A stretch of 64,000 nt of DNA from positions 290,639-354,638 of the forward strand of contig NZ_JACBGI020000001.1 in assembly GCF_013391765.2 (NCBI RefSeq), written 5' to 3'. This DNA is from Thiomicrorhabdus heinhorstiae (GTDB lineage: Bacteria; Pseudomonadota; Gammaproteobacteria; Thiomicrospirales; Thiomicrospiraceae). Below, piece after piece: positions 12,173 to 20,095 of this stretch; position 1 is the first letter of the stretch, and each line of letters begins with the position of its first letter. The notes under the pieces are model-generated. The model ran no database searches, was not told where the DNA came from, and worked only from the letters and a program-made list of their open reading frames with translations. The translations under genes were made by a program, and so were the position numbers.

Positions 12173-12805
12173 ATGAATAAACAGAAACGCCTAGAAATTT
12201 TCCAACGCCTGAGCGCAGCGATTCCGGAACCGGAAACCGAGCTGAACTACTCCAATCCGTTCGAGCTGCTGATTGCCGTCATTCTTTCGGCACAGGCGAC
12301 CGATAAGGGCGTGAATATCGCCACCGCCAAACTGTTTCCGGTCGCCAATACGCCGGAAGCGATCTATGCGCTGGGCGTCGAGGGTTTGAAGGAATACATC
12401 AAAACCATCGGCCTGTTTAACACCAAAGCGGAAAACGTTATTAAAACCTGCAAAATGCTGGTTGAATTGCACGGCTCAAAAGTACCGGATAACCGCAAGG
12501 ATCTGGAAGCGCTGCCAGGCGTTGGGCGTAAAACCGCCAATGTGGTATTGAATACCGCTTTCGGCCAGCCGACGATGGCAGTCGACACGCATATTTTCCG
12601 CGTTTCCAACCGCACAAAAATCGCCCCCGGAAAGAACGTACTGGAAGTCGAAAAGAAATTACTGAAAAACGTGCCGAAAGAGTACCTGATTCCGGCGCAC
12701 CATTTACTGATTCTGCACGGCCGTTACACCTGTACCGCGCGCAAACCGCGTTGCGGCGCCTGCTGTATTTACGACCTGTGCGAATACAAAGACAAAACCG
12801 AATAA
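12173..12805 (+). CDS. nth: Endonuclease III
   Basis: DNA glycosylase/AP lyase that removes oxidised pyrimidines. The helix-hairpin-helix LPGVGRKTANVV contains the catalytic K120, and D138 lies in VDTHIFRV, at the same numbering as E. coli. The C-terminal [4Fe-4S] loop has C187, C194, C197 and C203, with one extra cysteine at 198. 210 aa is standard. It is the last conserved member of the rsxABCDGE-nth block and probably shares its transcript. Confidence 0.98.
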   Translation: MNKQKRLEIFQRLSAAIPEPETELNYSNPFELLIAVILSAQATDKGVNIATAKLFPVANTPEAIYALGVEGLKEYIKTIGLFNTKAENVIKTCKMLVELHGSKVPDNRKDLEALPGVGRKTANVVLNTAFGQPTMAVDTHIFRVSNRTKIAPGKNVLEVEKKLLKNVPKEYLIPAHHLLILHGRYTCTARKPRCGACCIYDLCEYKDKTE

Positions 12806-12809
12806 AGCT

Positions 12810-13244
12810 ATGTTGTATACCTCTGAACGAGACAAACTGCGTCAATTCTATGCCGACTGCTGGAAGAAAGCGCGTCACGGCCTGCCGATGGAACCGATGG
12901 AGCAAATGGTCGCGCGCGTGATTGAAATGCATCCGGAATACCACCGCATGCTGGAAAACGAAAAACACCTCGGCAACGAATACAAACCGGAAGACGGCGA
13001 AACCAATCCGTTTCTGCATATGGGCATGCATCTGGGACTACAGGAGCAGGTCGTTATGGACCGTCCGGCCGGCATCAAAGCCATTTACCAACAGCTCGGC
13101 GAAAAGACGGGCGATGTGATGAAGACCGAACACGCCATGATGGAATGTCTGGCGGAAATGATGTGGCAGGCGCAACGCAGCCAATCCGAACCGGATGAAG
13201 CCGCCTATCTGCAATGCCTGCAGAATCTGCTGCTGAAATACTAA
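12810..13244 (+). CDS. DUF1841 family protein
   Basis: Small soluble protein of unknown function, 144 aa, of the DUF1841 family, which commonly follows nth in gammaproteobacteria. Visible features are an amphipathic N terminus (YTSERDKLRQFYADCWKKA), the motif ETNPFLHMGMHLGLQEQV and an acidic, methionine-rich C-terminal half (MKTEHAMMECLAEMMWQAQR). No catalytic residues or membrane segments are evident. It begins 4 bp after nth and is almost certainly co-translated with it. The function is not known to me. Confidence 0.85.
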   Translation: MLYTSERDKLRQFYADCWKKARHGLPMEPMEQMVARVIEMHPEYHRMLENEKHLGNEYKPEDGETNPFLHMGMHLGLQEQVVMDRPAGIKAIYQQLGEKTGDVMKTEHAMMECLAEMMWQAQRSQSEPDEAAYLQCLQNLLLKY

Positions 13245-13271
13245 CTACTTCACGAATCGGACATCACGCAT

Positions 13272-13787
13272 TTGGACTTTCGGCAACACACCCCCTACCG
13301 TTTAAATCCAGATGCGCCAGAGCCGCAAACCTATTTACTGAATCTCTATACCGACGGTGCCTACTTCAAACAACACCGGCTTGGCGGCTGGGGCATCGCC
13401 ATCTACGATCATCAGGGTCAACTTCTCGAAACTCTCTCAGGCGTGCAAATTTCCGAATCCAGTCTGGAAATGGAACTTATTGCAGCGATTAAAGCCCTGC
13501 AATGGGTTCAACAAAACCACCCGAACTCATCACCCACCCTCTACACCGATGCACAAATCCTGCTTGAAGGACTCTTCGACAAATACCCGCAATGGCAAGA
13601 ATCCAATTGGCACTCCCCCAACGGCAACCCTGTCGTTTTCACCGAACTCTGGCAACAACTCCATCAACTCACCGAAAACCTCAACCCTGACATCTACTGG
13701 ATCAAAGGCCATACCAACAGTCACCAAAACCAACTCGCCGATCAACTCGCCCGCCAATCGATTCTAAAAAAACCGTACTCAGATTAG
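13272..13787 (+). CDS. Ribonuclease HI-like protein
   Basis: RNase H-fold protein expected to cleave the RNA strand of RNA-DNA hybrids. The four acidic active-site residues are in place: D28 (YTDGA), E68 (MELIA), D93 (YTDAQ) and D157 (NQLADQLA), with H147 (KGHTN) as the flexible-loop histidine. The WQQL segment resembles the substrate-binding handle. The 171-aa frame has TTG as the only suitable start, with no strong ribosome site, so expression may be weak or coupled to the upstream gene 27 bp away. It is divergent from canonical RnhA and may be a second RNase H. Codon use fits the host. Confidence 0.82.
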   Translation: MDFRQHTPYRLNPDAPEPQTYLLNLYTDGAYFKQHRLGGWGIAIYDHQGQLLETLSGVQISESSLEMELIAAIKALQWVQQNHPNSSPTLYTDAQILLEGLFDKYPQWQESNWHSPNGNPVVFTELWQQLHQLTENLNPDIYWIKGHTNSHQNQLADQLARQSILKKPYSD

Positions 13788-14070
13788 AGAAATATCCATT
13801 TTCTACTAGCTAATTCCCACCTGTTTCATTAGTATAAATATCAATAAAACTGATAACGCACTTTATCTGAATTTAGTGAAATCTATTTATGCCACCTAAA
13901 CATTAGATAAATTAACGCAAGCGTTTGAAAATAAATAATTTATAAAGATTAACGCAACCTAAATCACTATACAAAACGGCGGTTTTATACATTGTTGAAA
14001 TACGCAATAAATAGGTATTTAGGATGTCTAATAATAGTTAGGGCGTCAGGAACGTGAGGAGCATTCTTTA
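13788..14070. other. AT-rich left flank of the cassette insert; no gene seen
   Basis: This 283-bp stretch is visibly AT-richer than its left neighbours and every reading frame is short. It contains a perfect AACGC-AA-GCGTT palindrome (13914-13925, LacI-family operator-like), a weak TTGAAA/TATTTA promoter-like pair at 13995-14021, and GTTAGGG at 14037-14043, which I take as the left recombination point of the first gene cassette. GGAG at 14058-14061 is the ribosome site of the next gene. Confidence 0.5.
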
Positions 14071-15360
14071 GTGAATACTTGTATGACAGTCACCTGCGAC
14101 ACTTGTGAACAGGATATTGACTGCCGCATTGGATATTCAAATCGTCGATTGCAACCGTTAGCGTTTTCCTGTCCTCATTGTGATTCACAGATCGGAATTA
14201 CACTCGACACCTCAAATGCGCCAAGCTCCAAATTCTCATTTGATGGATGCAAGCCAGCTGATGCTCAACCCTCTGGGGCATTTGATGGGCGCAATCCATT
14301 CATAGATTTACATCTCGATTTTCCTGTTCGCTCTGGCGGGTATCAAATAGGTCATACCCCATTCATGATGGCGATGGAAGACATCACTGTTGCTTCTGGA
14401 GGAAATAGTAAAAAAGCACATTCGATGCTCCAATTCCTCAATGTTCATCTCAATGCTCTCAATGAAATGACTGAGAAGGCCGGAGAAATCAAAAGGCTTA
14501 TAAATCTTTACAACGGAAAAAATAAGCAGTTATTTCAGCAGCGAGCAGCATCATTTCTGGGTAAGCAAGAAGAAAAATCGCTATTGCCACAGGATATAAA
14601 TGCAACTCTATATTCAGTGGTTTCTATTGCATTTTTTCCGTTCACAGTGTTCGCACATAGCAAAGAAATCTCAGAAAAGATGCCGCAACTAATGGGAAGC
14701 ATTGATCGTGAGAAATTGGGAGAATTTATCGATCACCTCGATGCGTCAGGGTTCCTGAGCACTCTTCAGCGAGACTGTCTCAGCATATATCCAAGAATTT
14801 ATGACGCTGAGCTTCCTTTGCGGCCTGCTTTGTTTCTAGATCTTACTGGCAATACAGAAGCTGAAAAGACTGCGACGCGTGTTTCGGTACAAGATTTTTC
14901 ACGGATTAAAGACTTATATAAAGATATTGTTGAAATTCTGAGTCGGCAGCTAGTATTGGTTGCGGGATTTAATAATCTTCTGATTCGAGGAGATGCAAAT
15001 AGCTTTAAATTAATTGATGGTGGCGCATTGAGTGATTTAAAGAAATTCTCCGGAAAGCCCCTTTCCGAAAAGTTTAAATACCTGGATGACTCTTGGTACA
15101 ACATCGATCCAGATGCGTTTAACTTAGGTTTGCGAAATGCAATTGCTCACAACAACATTCATTATAACGGAAGCAGTCAAATTATCACATACAGCCCTAG
15201 TGGCGGGCGGCTTGAAGCTAGCTCGAACGAAACTATGACTTTTCTGGTATTTGTTAGATTATTGCTTATCGCATTCAGAGAAATGCACAGTCTTCACCAC
15301 GTAATAAAAAGCGTATTTTTTTATAAATATCTCATCCATGAAAAATCGAAAGAAAAATAA
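14071..15360 (+). CDS. Zinc-finger protein with C-terminal HEPN-like motif
   Basis: I do not recognise this 429-aa protein as a named family. N-terminal cysteine pairs C9-x2-C12 and C34-x2-C37 form a probable zinc ribbon (residues about 7-40). The central part is helical. Near the C terminus R355-N-A-I-A-H360 matches the Rx4-6H active-site motif of HEPN-fold ribonucleases, in a hydrophobic helical setting (NLGLRNAIAHNNIHYN) like those of HEPN toxins and Abi proteins. The GTG start has GGAG 9 nt upstream; an ATG four codons later is the alternative. It overlaps the next gene by 23 bp, so the two are likely made together. It is the first gene of integron cassette 1. RNase activity is inference from the motif. 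Confidence 0.75.
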   Translation: MNTCMTVTCDTCEQDIDCRIGYSNRRLQPLAFSCPHCDSQIGITLDTSNAPSSKFSFDGCKPADAQPSGAFDGRNPFIDLHLDFPVRSGGYQIGHTPFMMAMEDITVASGGNSKKAHSMLQFLNVHLNALNEMTEKAGEIKRLINLYNGKNKQLFQQRAASFLGKQEEKSLLPQDINATLYSVVSIAFFPFTVFAHSKEISEKMPQLMGSIDREKLGEFIDHLDASGFLSTLQRDCLSIYPRIYDAELPLRPALFLDLTGNTEAEKTATRVSVQDFSRIKDLYKDIVEILSRQLVLVAGFNNLLIRGDANSFKLIDGGALSDLKKFSGKPLSEKFKYLDDSWYNIDPDAFNLGLRNAIAHNNIHYNGSSQIITYSPSGGRLEASSNETMTFLVFVRLLLIAFREMHSLHHVIKSVFFYKYLIHEKSKEK

Positions 15361-15991
15361 TGCCCTACCAATCACATTACCAGATTACTACCGGGCATTT
15401 CAGATAATGCATGGGATTCTTTTAAACGAAGATTCAACGCCCCATAAAGCATGCTTGTTCTTTGCAAATGCTGGAGCAGAAATTTTAAGTAAGCACTTTA
15501 AGCTGCAAGCCGAACCAATAGCAGGAGCAGCTTTCTACTTTCTCCACGATGAAACCGCCTCAGTTCTCTCATTTGCTGATTTGACAGAAGATTATGTTTC
15601 TTCAAACAATCAAGCATTCCACGCATGGGTGCAATGCGGGGATTGGATTATTGATTTTATGGCTCCACTTTTTCCTGAGGCATTAAAAGATACAGGGGTG
15701 AACATAAGCATTCCTCGAAAAATGTTTCAGAAAAATCTATCCAGTATGGCCGACTCATTAGATGTGCTTAATAAATCAGGAGATTTTTTATTATCTCCAA
15801 ACACAGAATTAACTAAACACTTACAAAGAGGTCTGGCAGAGAAGCTGGCAAATGCTGATCTTGTTGACATAGCCTCAAGATGGTTTGTTAAAACCCCAAA
15901 GAAGATACTTAAGGAAATACCTATATCTGACGGCAAGGGTAAACTAACAGAGGCAAAACTTAGTAGTATTACCATTCAGGGTGCTTGGTAA
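15338..15991 (+). CDS. DUF2026 family transglutaminase-like cysteine enzyme
   Basis: 217-aa protein resembling DUF2026. It shows an ordered Cys-His-Asp set typical of papain/transglutaminase folds: C39 in HKACLFFANAGAEIL, H95 in FHAWVQ and D106 in WIIDFMAPLF. The segment AGAAFYFLHDE between them is also family-like. It could act as a protease, deamidase or acyltransferase; the substrate is unknown. No signal peptide or membrane helix is seen, so it is cytosolic. The gene overlaps the HEPN-like gene by 23 bp and ends 8 bp before an attC site, so both belong to one cassette. Translation probably depends on the upstream gene because the start lacks a good ribosome site. Confidence 0.78.
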   Translation: MKNRKKNNALPITLPDYYRAFQIMHGILLNEDSTPHKACLFFANAGAEILSKHFKLQAEPIAGAAFYFLHDETASVLSFADLTEDYVSSNNQAFHAWVQCGDWIIDFMAPLFPEALKDTGVNISIPRKMFQKNLSSMADSLDVLNKSGDFLLSPNTELTKHLQRGLAEKLANADLVDIASRWFVKTPKKILKEIPISDGKGKLTEAKLSSITIQGAW

Positions 15992-15998
15992 TACCTAC

Positions 15999-16070
15999 GC
16001 ATAACAAGGCGCTCGTTCGGACACAAACTACGCTGTGCTTCGTTTGCGCCGCACAGCTTTAACGTTATGT
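15999..16070 (+). other. attC recombination site 1
   Basis: GCATAAC (15999-16005) and GTTATGT (16064-16070) form the outer inverse-core/core pair. Inside, CGGACACAAAC (16018-16028) pairs imperfectly with GTTTGCGCCG (16042-16051) around a 13-nt loop. Unpaired bases in the stem are typical of attC. It lies directly after the DUF2026 gene and in the same orientation as attC site 2. Confidence 0.72.
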
Positions 16071-16102
16071 GTTGTAAATGAACAAATCAAAAAGGAAACT
16101 AA

Positions 16103-17125
16103 ATGTTAAAGATTTTTATCGATGAATCTGGTTCATTTGCTACTGCCGAGCACCAAGGTTCTTGGAGTCTGACATCAGCCATTGTTTTACCTGCTCCAGA
16201 TAAAAGGAAATGTATAGAAGCATTGAAAGAACTTAAAATTGAAAATAAATTTAGACACAATGATGAAGTTAAATTAAAAAACGTATCAGAAGATAGCTAT
16301 TTGAGTTTTCTTCATAAACTTGGGAATACTAACTGTACTCTATATTCTGTAGCGACAGATGCAGGTACTCAGACCGTTGAAGATATCGAAGCTCACCGAG
16401 ATCGACAAGCCGATAAAATTGAAGAACATAAAGATAAAATGCAACACGAAGAAATGACTAAGCAACTTGAGAATCAAGCAAATCAAGTTAGAAAGCTTGC
16501 CCCACAACTTTATCTTCAACTTATCTGCCAGACAACGTTAATGTCTGATGTAGTGAGAAAAAGCATATTGTTCTATGTTCAAAGGTGTCCTAAACAGATA
16601 AATGCTTTTCAGTGGAAAATTGACAAAAAAACTGCTGGCAGGATATCTAAATATGAACAATCATTTCGTTCATTAGTCCTCCCATTTCTTCAATCTGAAT
16701 CACTCAGAAATCCGGACGTTCATGTCACTGATTTTGATTACAGCGCGATGAACGATTTTTTTTACACAGAAGATAATAAACCTCAATACTTGGAGAAAGA
16801 TTACGGTATCAAAACCAGTCCAGAGGGTGGATTAAATATTGGTAAAATTGTTTTGAATGATTTTGAATTTGTAGACTCCAAGATTGAAGAAGGTATTCAA
16901 ATAATAGACCTGTTAGTATCCGGAATCAGGCGAACACTACGTGGAGACTGGGAGACTAAGAGTCAAGTTATATCTGAAGCTTTAGGAAGCTTAATGGTGC
17001 AAGCAATAGATAATAAATTCCCGATACACTTCATTACGACATCAGAAGAACAGCAATCACTAAGTCCAAATGCCATAAAAGCTTCAAAAGCTTTTAAAGA
17101 CCATCAAAAACCAATGCTTACATGA
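16103..17125 (+). CDS. DUF3800 family protein
   Basis: 340-aa protein opening with the DUF3800 signature FIDESG (D7, E8), part of an RNase H-like fold with acidic active-site residues. A second conserved-type acid is D269 in IQIIDLLVSGIRR near the C terminus. The middle (about 95-140) is a highly charged, probably coiled-coil segment rich in Lys, Glu and Gln. DUF3800 proteins are frequent in mobile elements and defence-related regions and are suspected nucleases; the activity is unproven. The start has AAGGAAAC upstream. It is the only gene of integron cassette 2. Codon use is AT-rich, unlike eda/edd next door, which supports acquisition. Confidence 0.85.
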   Translation: MLKIFIDESGSFATAEHQGSWSLTSAIVLPAPDKRKCIEALKELKIENKFRHNDEVKLKNVSEDSYLSFLHKLGNTNCTLYSVATDAGTQTVEDIEAHRDRQADKIEEHKDKMQHEEMTKQLENQANQVRKLAPQLYLQLICQTTLMSDVVRKSILFYVQRCPKQINAFQWKIDKKTAGRISKYEQSFRSLVLPFLQSESLRNPDVHVTDFDYSAMNDFFYTEDNKPQYLEKDYGIKTSPEGGLNIGKIVLNDFEFVDSKIEEGIQIIDLLVSGIRRTLRGDWETKSQVISEALGSLMVQAIDNKFPIHFITTSEEQQSLSPNAIKASKAFKDHQKPMLT

Positions 17126-17132
17126 TAAGAAC

Positions 17133-17200
17133 ACATAACAATTCACTCAACTCAACTCGACCGTGCTATGCGCGCGGCCGGTTAAGTTTAGTCGTTAGAC
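17133..17200 (+). other. attC recombination site 2
   Basis: ACATAAC (17133-17139) is the inverse core and GTTAGAC (17194-17200), a perfect GTTRRRY, is the core. Internal arms AACTCAACTCGACCG (17149-17163) and CGGCCGGTTAAGTT (17175-17188) pair with a few extruded bases around an 11-nt loop. It ends only 10 bp before the eda stop codon and marks the right end of the cassette insert. Confidence 0.72.
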
Positions 17201-17210
17201 TTTTAAGAAC

Positions 17211-17834
17211 TTAATCAATCGCTTCCAATGCGGTTTTGCAGAGGCTGGTGATATTAGAAAAATCACCTTCTGCAACGCTGGTTTTCGGGACGATCCAGCT
17301 GCCGCCGACACATAGAACATTCGGTAGTGCCAGGAAGTCGTTCATATTGGCTAGGCTGACCCCGCCTGTCGGGCAAAACTTCATTGACCCGAATGGGCCG
17401 GCAAAGCCTTTTAACAGTTCAATACCGCCGACCGCCGTGGCCGGAAAGAGTTTGCAGCCTTCAATACCGTATTCCATTGCCAGCATGACTTCGCTGGCAG
17501 TCGCAACACCCGGAATAAATGGGATACCTTCTTCTTTGGCACAATCCAGCAGTCCGGTACTGATACCCGGACTGAAGCTGAAGTTGCCGCCTAGATCTCT
17601 AACCTTAAGCATCTGCTCGGCATTCACAACCGTACCGGCTCCAACATTCATTTCCGGCAGTTCTTTGGCGATGGCTTCAATACTGGCAAGCGCCGCATCA
17701 CTGCGCAGGGTGATTTCCATGACGGCAATCCCCCCTTCCAGTAACGCTTCCGCTAGCGGCAAAGCGTCTTTGGGGTCTTCCAGCACCACCACGGGAACGA
17801 TTGGGGAAATGCCTAAAATTTCAGTCGCCTTCAT
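17211..17834 (-). CDS. eda: KHG/KDPG aldolase
   Basis: Cleaves 2-keto-3-deoxy-6-phosphogluconate to pyruvate and glyceraldehyde-3-phosphate, the last step of the Entner-Doudoroff pathway; many homologues also act on 2-keto-4-hydroxyglutarate. Class I aldolase with Schiff-base K128 in EGCKLFPA and general acid/base E40 in VMEITLR; the phosphate-binding CPTGGVS is also present. 207 aa is standard. Its start overlaps the edd stop by 4 bp (ATGA), so the two are translationally coupled. The integron-like insert ends just past its stop codon. Confidence 0.96.
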   Translation of the reverse strand: MKATEILGISPIVPVVVLEDPKDALPLAEALLEGGIAVMEITLRSDAALASIEAIAKELPEMNVGAGTVVNAEQMLKVRDLGGNFSFSPGISTGLLDCAKEEGIPFIPGVATASEVMLAMEYGIEGCKLFPATAVGGIELLKGFAGPFGSMKFCPTGGVSLANMNDFLALPNVLCVGGSWIVPKTSVAEGDFSNITSLCKTALEAID

Positions 17835-19660
17835 GCTTGTTCTTCTCCTATAGAATCAAATATCGATGCCCCCATTTCGGCACTGCCGACAAAGTGGCGC
17901 ATCATCGCAAACAATTCACGTCCGGTTCCCCATCGATCATGTGACAAATCTGGATGAGCCTCCTCTCGGGCCGCCAGTTCTTCCGCAGACACTTTCAGTT
18001 CCAGTGTTTTGGCTTCGACATCCAGCACAACAATATCACCGTTTTGAACCTTGGACAGCATACCGCCATCCAGCGCTTCCGGTGTAACGTGAATTGCCGA
18101 CGGCACTTTACCTGAAGCACCGGACATGCGTCCGTCCGTGACGACAGCAACCTTAAAACCTTTATCCTGCAAAGCGCCCAATGGCGCCATCAGGCCGTGC
18201 AGTTCCGGCATACCGTTGGCTTTTGGCCCCTGATAACGGACAATCGCAATAAAATCTTTATCCAGTTCGTGTGCCTTAAACGCGGCCTGCAATTCTTCTT
18301 GTGATTCAAACACCACAGCCGGTGCTTCAATACATAATTGTGTCGGTTTCAGTGCCGAGGTTTTGATGACAGAACGCCCCAGGTTACCGCCCAGCATGGT
18401 CAGGCCGCCGTGGTGGTCGAACGGCTCGTCGACCGTTGAAACGATCTCCGGGTCACGCGGTTTGTCCGGCGCGGGTGTCCAGGTCAGCCTGTCGTCGACA
18501 AGGGAAGCTTCGGTGGCGTAAGGCGCCAGACCTTTACCGACAATGGTATTCACATCTTCATGCAAAATACCGGCATCCAGCAATTGGCTGATAACATACC
18601 CCATGCCGCCGGCATCGTGGAATTGGTTTACATCGGCACTGCCATTTGGATATAGACGGGTAATCAGCGGAACGATGGAAGAAATATCGTCAAAGTCTTC
18701 CCAGTTGATGTGAATACCGGCCGCCTTGGCCATCGCGATCAGGTGCATGGTATGGTTGGTCGAACCACCGGTTGCCATCAGACCGACCAAGGCATTGACG
18801 ATACTTTTTTCATCAATCATACGGCCGACCGGCATGAAATTCTCGCCGAGTTGCGTCAGTTTGACGATTTGCTGTGCGGAGCTGACGGTAATCGCTTCAC
18901 GCAACGGAGTATCCGGATTCACAAAAGTCCCGCCCGGAAGATGCAGCCCCATCACATCCATCATCATCTGGTTTGAGTTGGCCGTGCCATAGAAGGTACA
19001 GGTTCCGCTACTGTGATAACAGGCCGATTCACTTTGCAATAGGACGTCTACCCCGACATTACCGAGTGCGAACTCTTGGCGCACCTTGCCTTTTTGCGCA
19101 TTACTGATGCCGGAACGCATCGGCCCGGCAGGGATAAAGACGGCGGGAAGATGACCGAAAGTCAAAGCGCCGATCACCAATCCGGGAACGATCTTGTCGC
19201 AAACCCCTAAATAGATCGCGCCTTCGTATACGTTATGCGAGAGGCCGACGGCCGTCGACATCGCAATGGTGTCGCGACTGAACAGACTGAGTTCCATCCC
19301 CGGCTGCGACTGAGTCACCCCGTCGCACATCGCCGGTACGCCACTGGCAACCTGACAGGTCGCGCCGACTTCGCGCAACGCCGCCTTGATTTTAAGCGGA
19401 AAATCCGCAAAGGGTTGATGCGCGGAAAGCATGTCGTTGTAGGCGGTAATAATGCCGATGTTCGGTGCCTTCATGCCCGACATAATCGCTTTATCTTCAG
19501 CGGATTCGGCCGCCATGACATGAGCGAGGTTACTGCACCCCAGTGCCGCACGATGCACTTTCTTTTTTTCCGCTTCAGCGATCCGTTCCAGATAAATTTC
19601 CCGCGTCTTGCGTGAACGCTCGATAATACGCTCGGTAACTTCTAAGATCCCTTTATTCAT
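17831..19660 (-). CDS. edd: Phosphogluconate dehydratase
   Basis: Dehydrates 6-phosphogluconate to KDPG, the committed Entner-Doudoroff step. IlvD/Edd family [4Fe-4S] enzyme. Conserved elements include SCxGVT-like [20 protein letters not shown], the cysteine in [23 protein letters not shown] (another cluster cysteine) and [22 protein letters not shown]. 609 aa fits Edd and is longer than IlvD's usual range. The gene is followed with a 4-bp overlap by eda. No zwf, pgl or sugar regulator is adjacent, so supply of 6-phosphogluconate must be encoded elsewhere. Confidence 0.96.
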   Translation of the reverse strand: MNKGILEVTERIIERSRKTREIYLERIAEAEKKKVHRAALGCSNLAHVMAAESAEDKAIMSGMKAPNIGIITAYNDMLSAHQPFADFPLKIKAALREVGATCQVASGVPAMCDGVTQSQPGMELSLFSRDTIAMSTAVGLSHNVYEGAIYLGVCDKIVPGLVIGALTFGHLPAVFIPAGPMRSGISNAQKGKVRQEFALGNVGVDVLLQSESACYHSSGTCTFYGTANSNQMMMDVMGLHLPGGTFVNPDTPLREAITVSSAQQIVKLTQLGENFMPVGRMIDEKSIVNALVGLMATGGSTNHTMHLIAMAKAAGIHINWEDFDDISSIVPLITRLYPNGSADVNQFHDAGGMGYVISQLLDAGILHEDVNTIVGKGLAPYATEASLVDDRLTWTPAPDKPRDPEIVSTVDEPFDHHGGLTMLGGNLGRSVIKTSALKPTQLCIEAPAVVFESQEELQAAFKAHELDKDFIAIVRYQGPKANGMPELHGLMAPLGALQDKGFKVAVVTDGRMSGASGKVPSAIHVTPEALDGGMLSKVQNGDIVVLDVEAKTLELKVSAEELAAREEAHPDLSHDRWGTGRELFAMMRHFVGSAEMGASIFDSIGEEQA

Positions 19661-20095
19661 CGCGACTCCACTTCTAATTCATATTTATTATTGCAAGTCT
19701 GGCAAGCACTAAACCAGTTTAAAGCATGATACAGACCAATGTTAAAAGCTGCTCCATTGCCGGCTTTAAGGCCAAAATCCGGGATATTTACTCCTCGAAC
19801 CGGGCCAAGAAAGGCAAGCAAATCCCCATCCAAGCCGTAGCCGACTACTCGAACTAGTGCATAACGCACCATAAGAGTCCATACTATTACTGATTCCAAA
19901 ACAGAACAATGTTACATCAGAAATCGCTAAAACCTTTTATTATTACCAATGAGCGTAACCAGAAGAAAAAATCGCACTATCAGTAGGCTACAGAAAATGA
20001 AATAATAGGCCGAACCTTTTCACTTCTACCAACTTCACTAACCCATTGAATATAAGTCATTTTTGAATATCGCTTAATCCAAAACGAGGATTGCT
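19661..20095. other. edd upstream region; possible small ORF on either strand, undecided
   Basis: Two antisense frames compete here. On the minus strand an 80-codon frame (19657-19899) ends with its stop overlapping the edd start (ATGA); it is glycine-rich with GPVRGVNIPDFGLKAG and CQTC, and resembles nothing I know. On the plus strand a 43-codon frame (ATG near 19725) ends IPIQAVADYSN and uses host-like codons. Neither has a clear ribosome site and both could be a gene remnant or chance. The rest (19900-20095) is AT-rich and probably promoter for the lipoprotein gene that follows. Confidence 0.3.

Larger units (their letters stand above)
14038..17194 (+). mobile_element. Two integron gene cassettes without integrase (CALIN)
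   Basis: Two gene units lie in the same direction, each followed by an attC-like folded site. Cassette 1 spans 14038-16064 and holds two overlapping genes; cassette 2 spans 16065-17194 and holds one. The strongest evidence is that the 5' end of cassette 2 (G|TTATGT) is the exact 7/7 reverse complement of the inverse core (ACATAAC) of its own attC, as expected if the unit once circularised. No intI gene occurs in the window. The insert is AT-richer than its surroundings and separates the RNase H gene from eda. The left boundary is less certain: GTTAGGG matches the expected GTTATGC at 5 of 7 positions. Confidence 0.75.
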
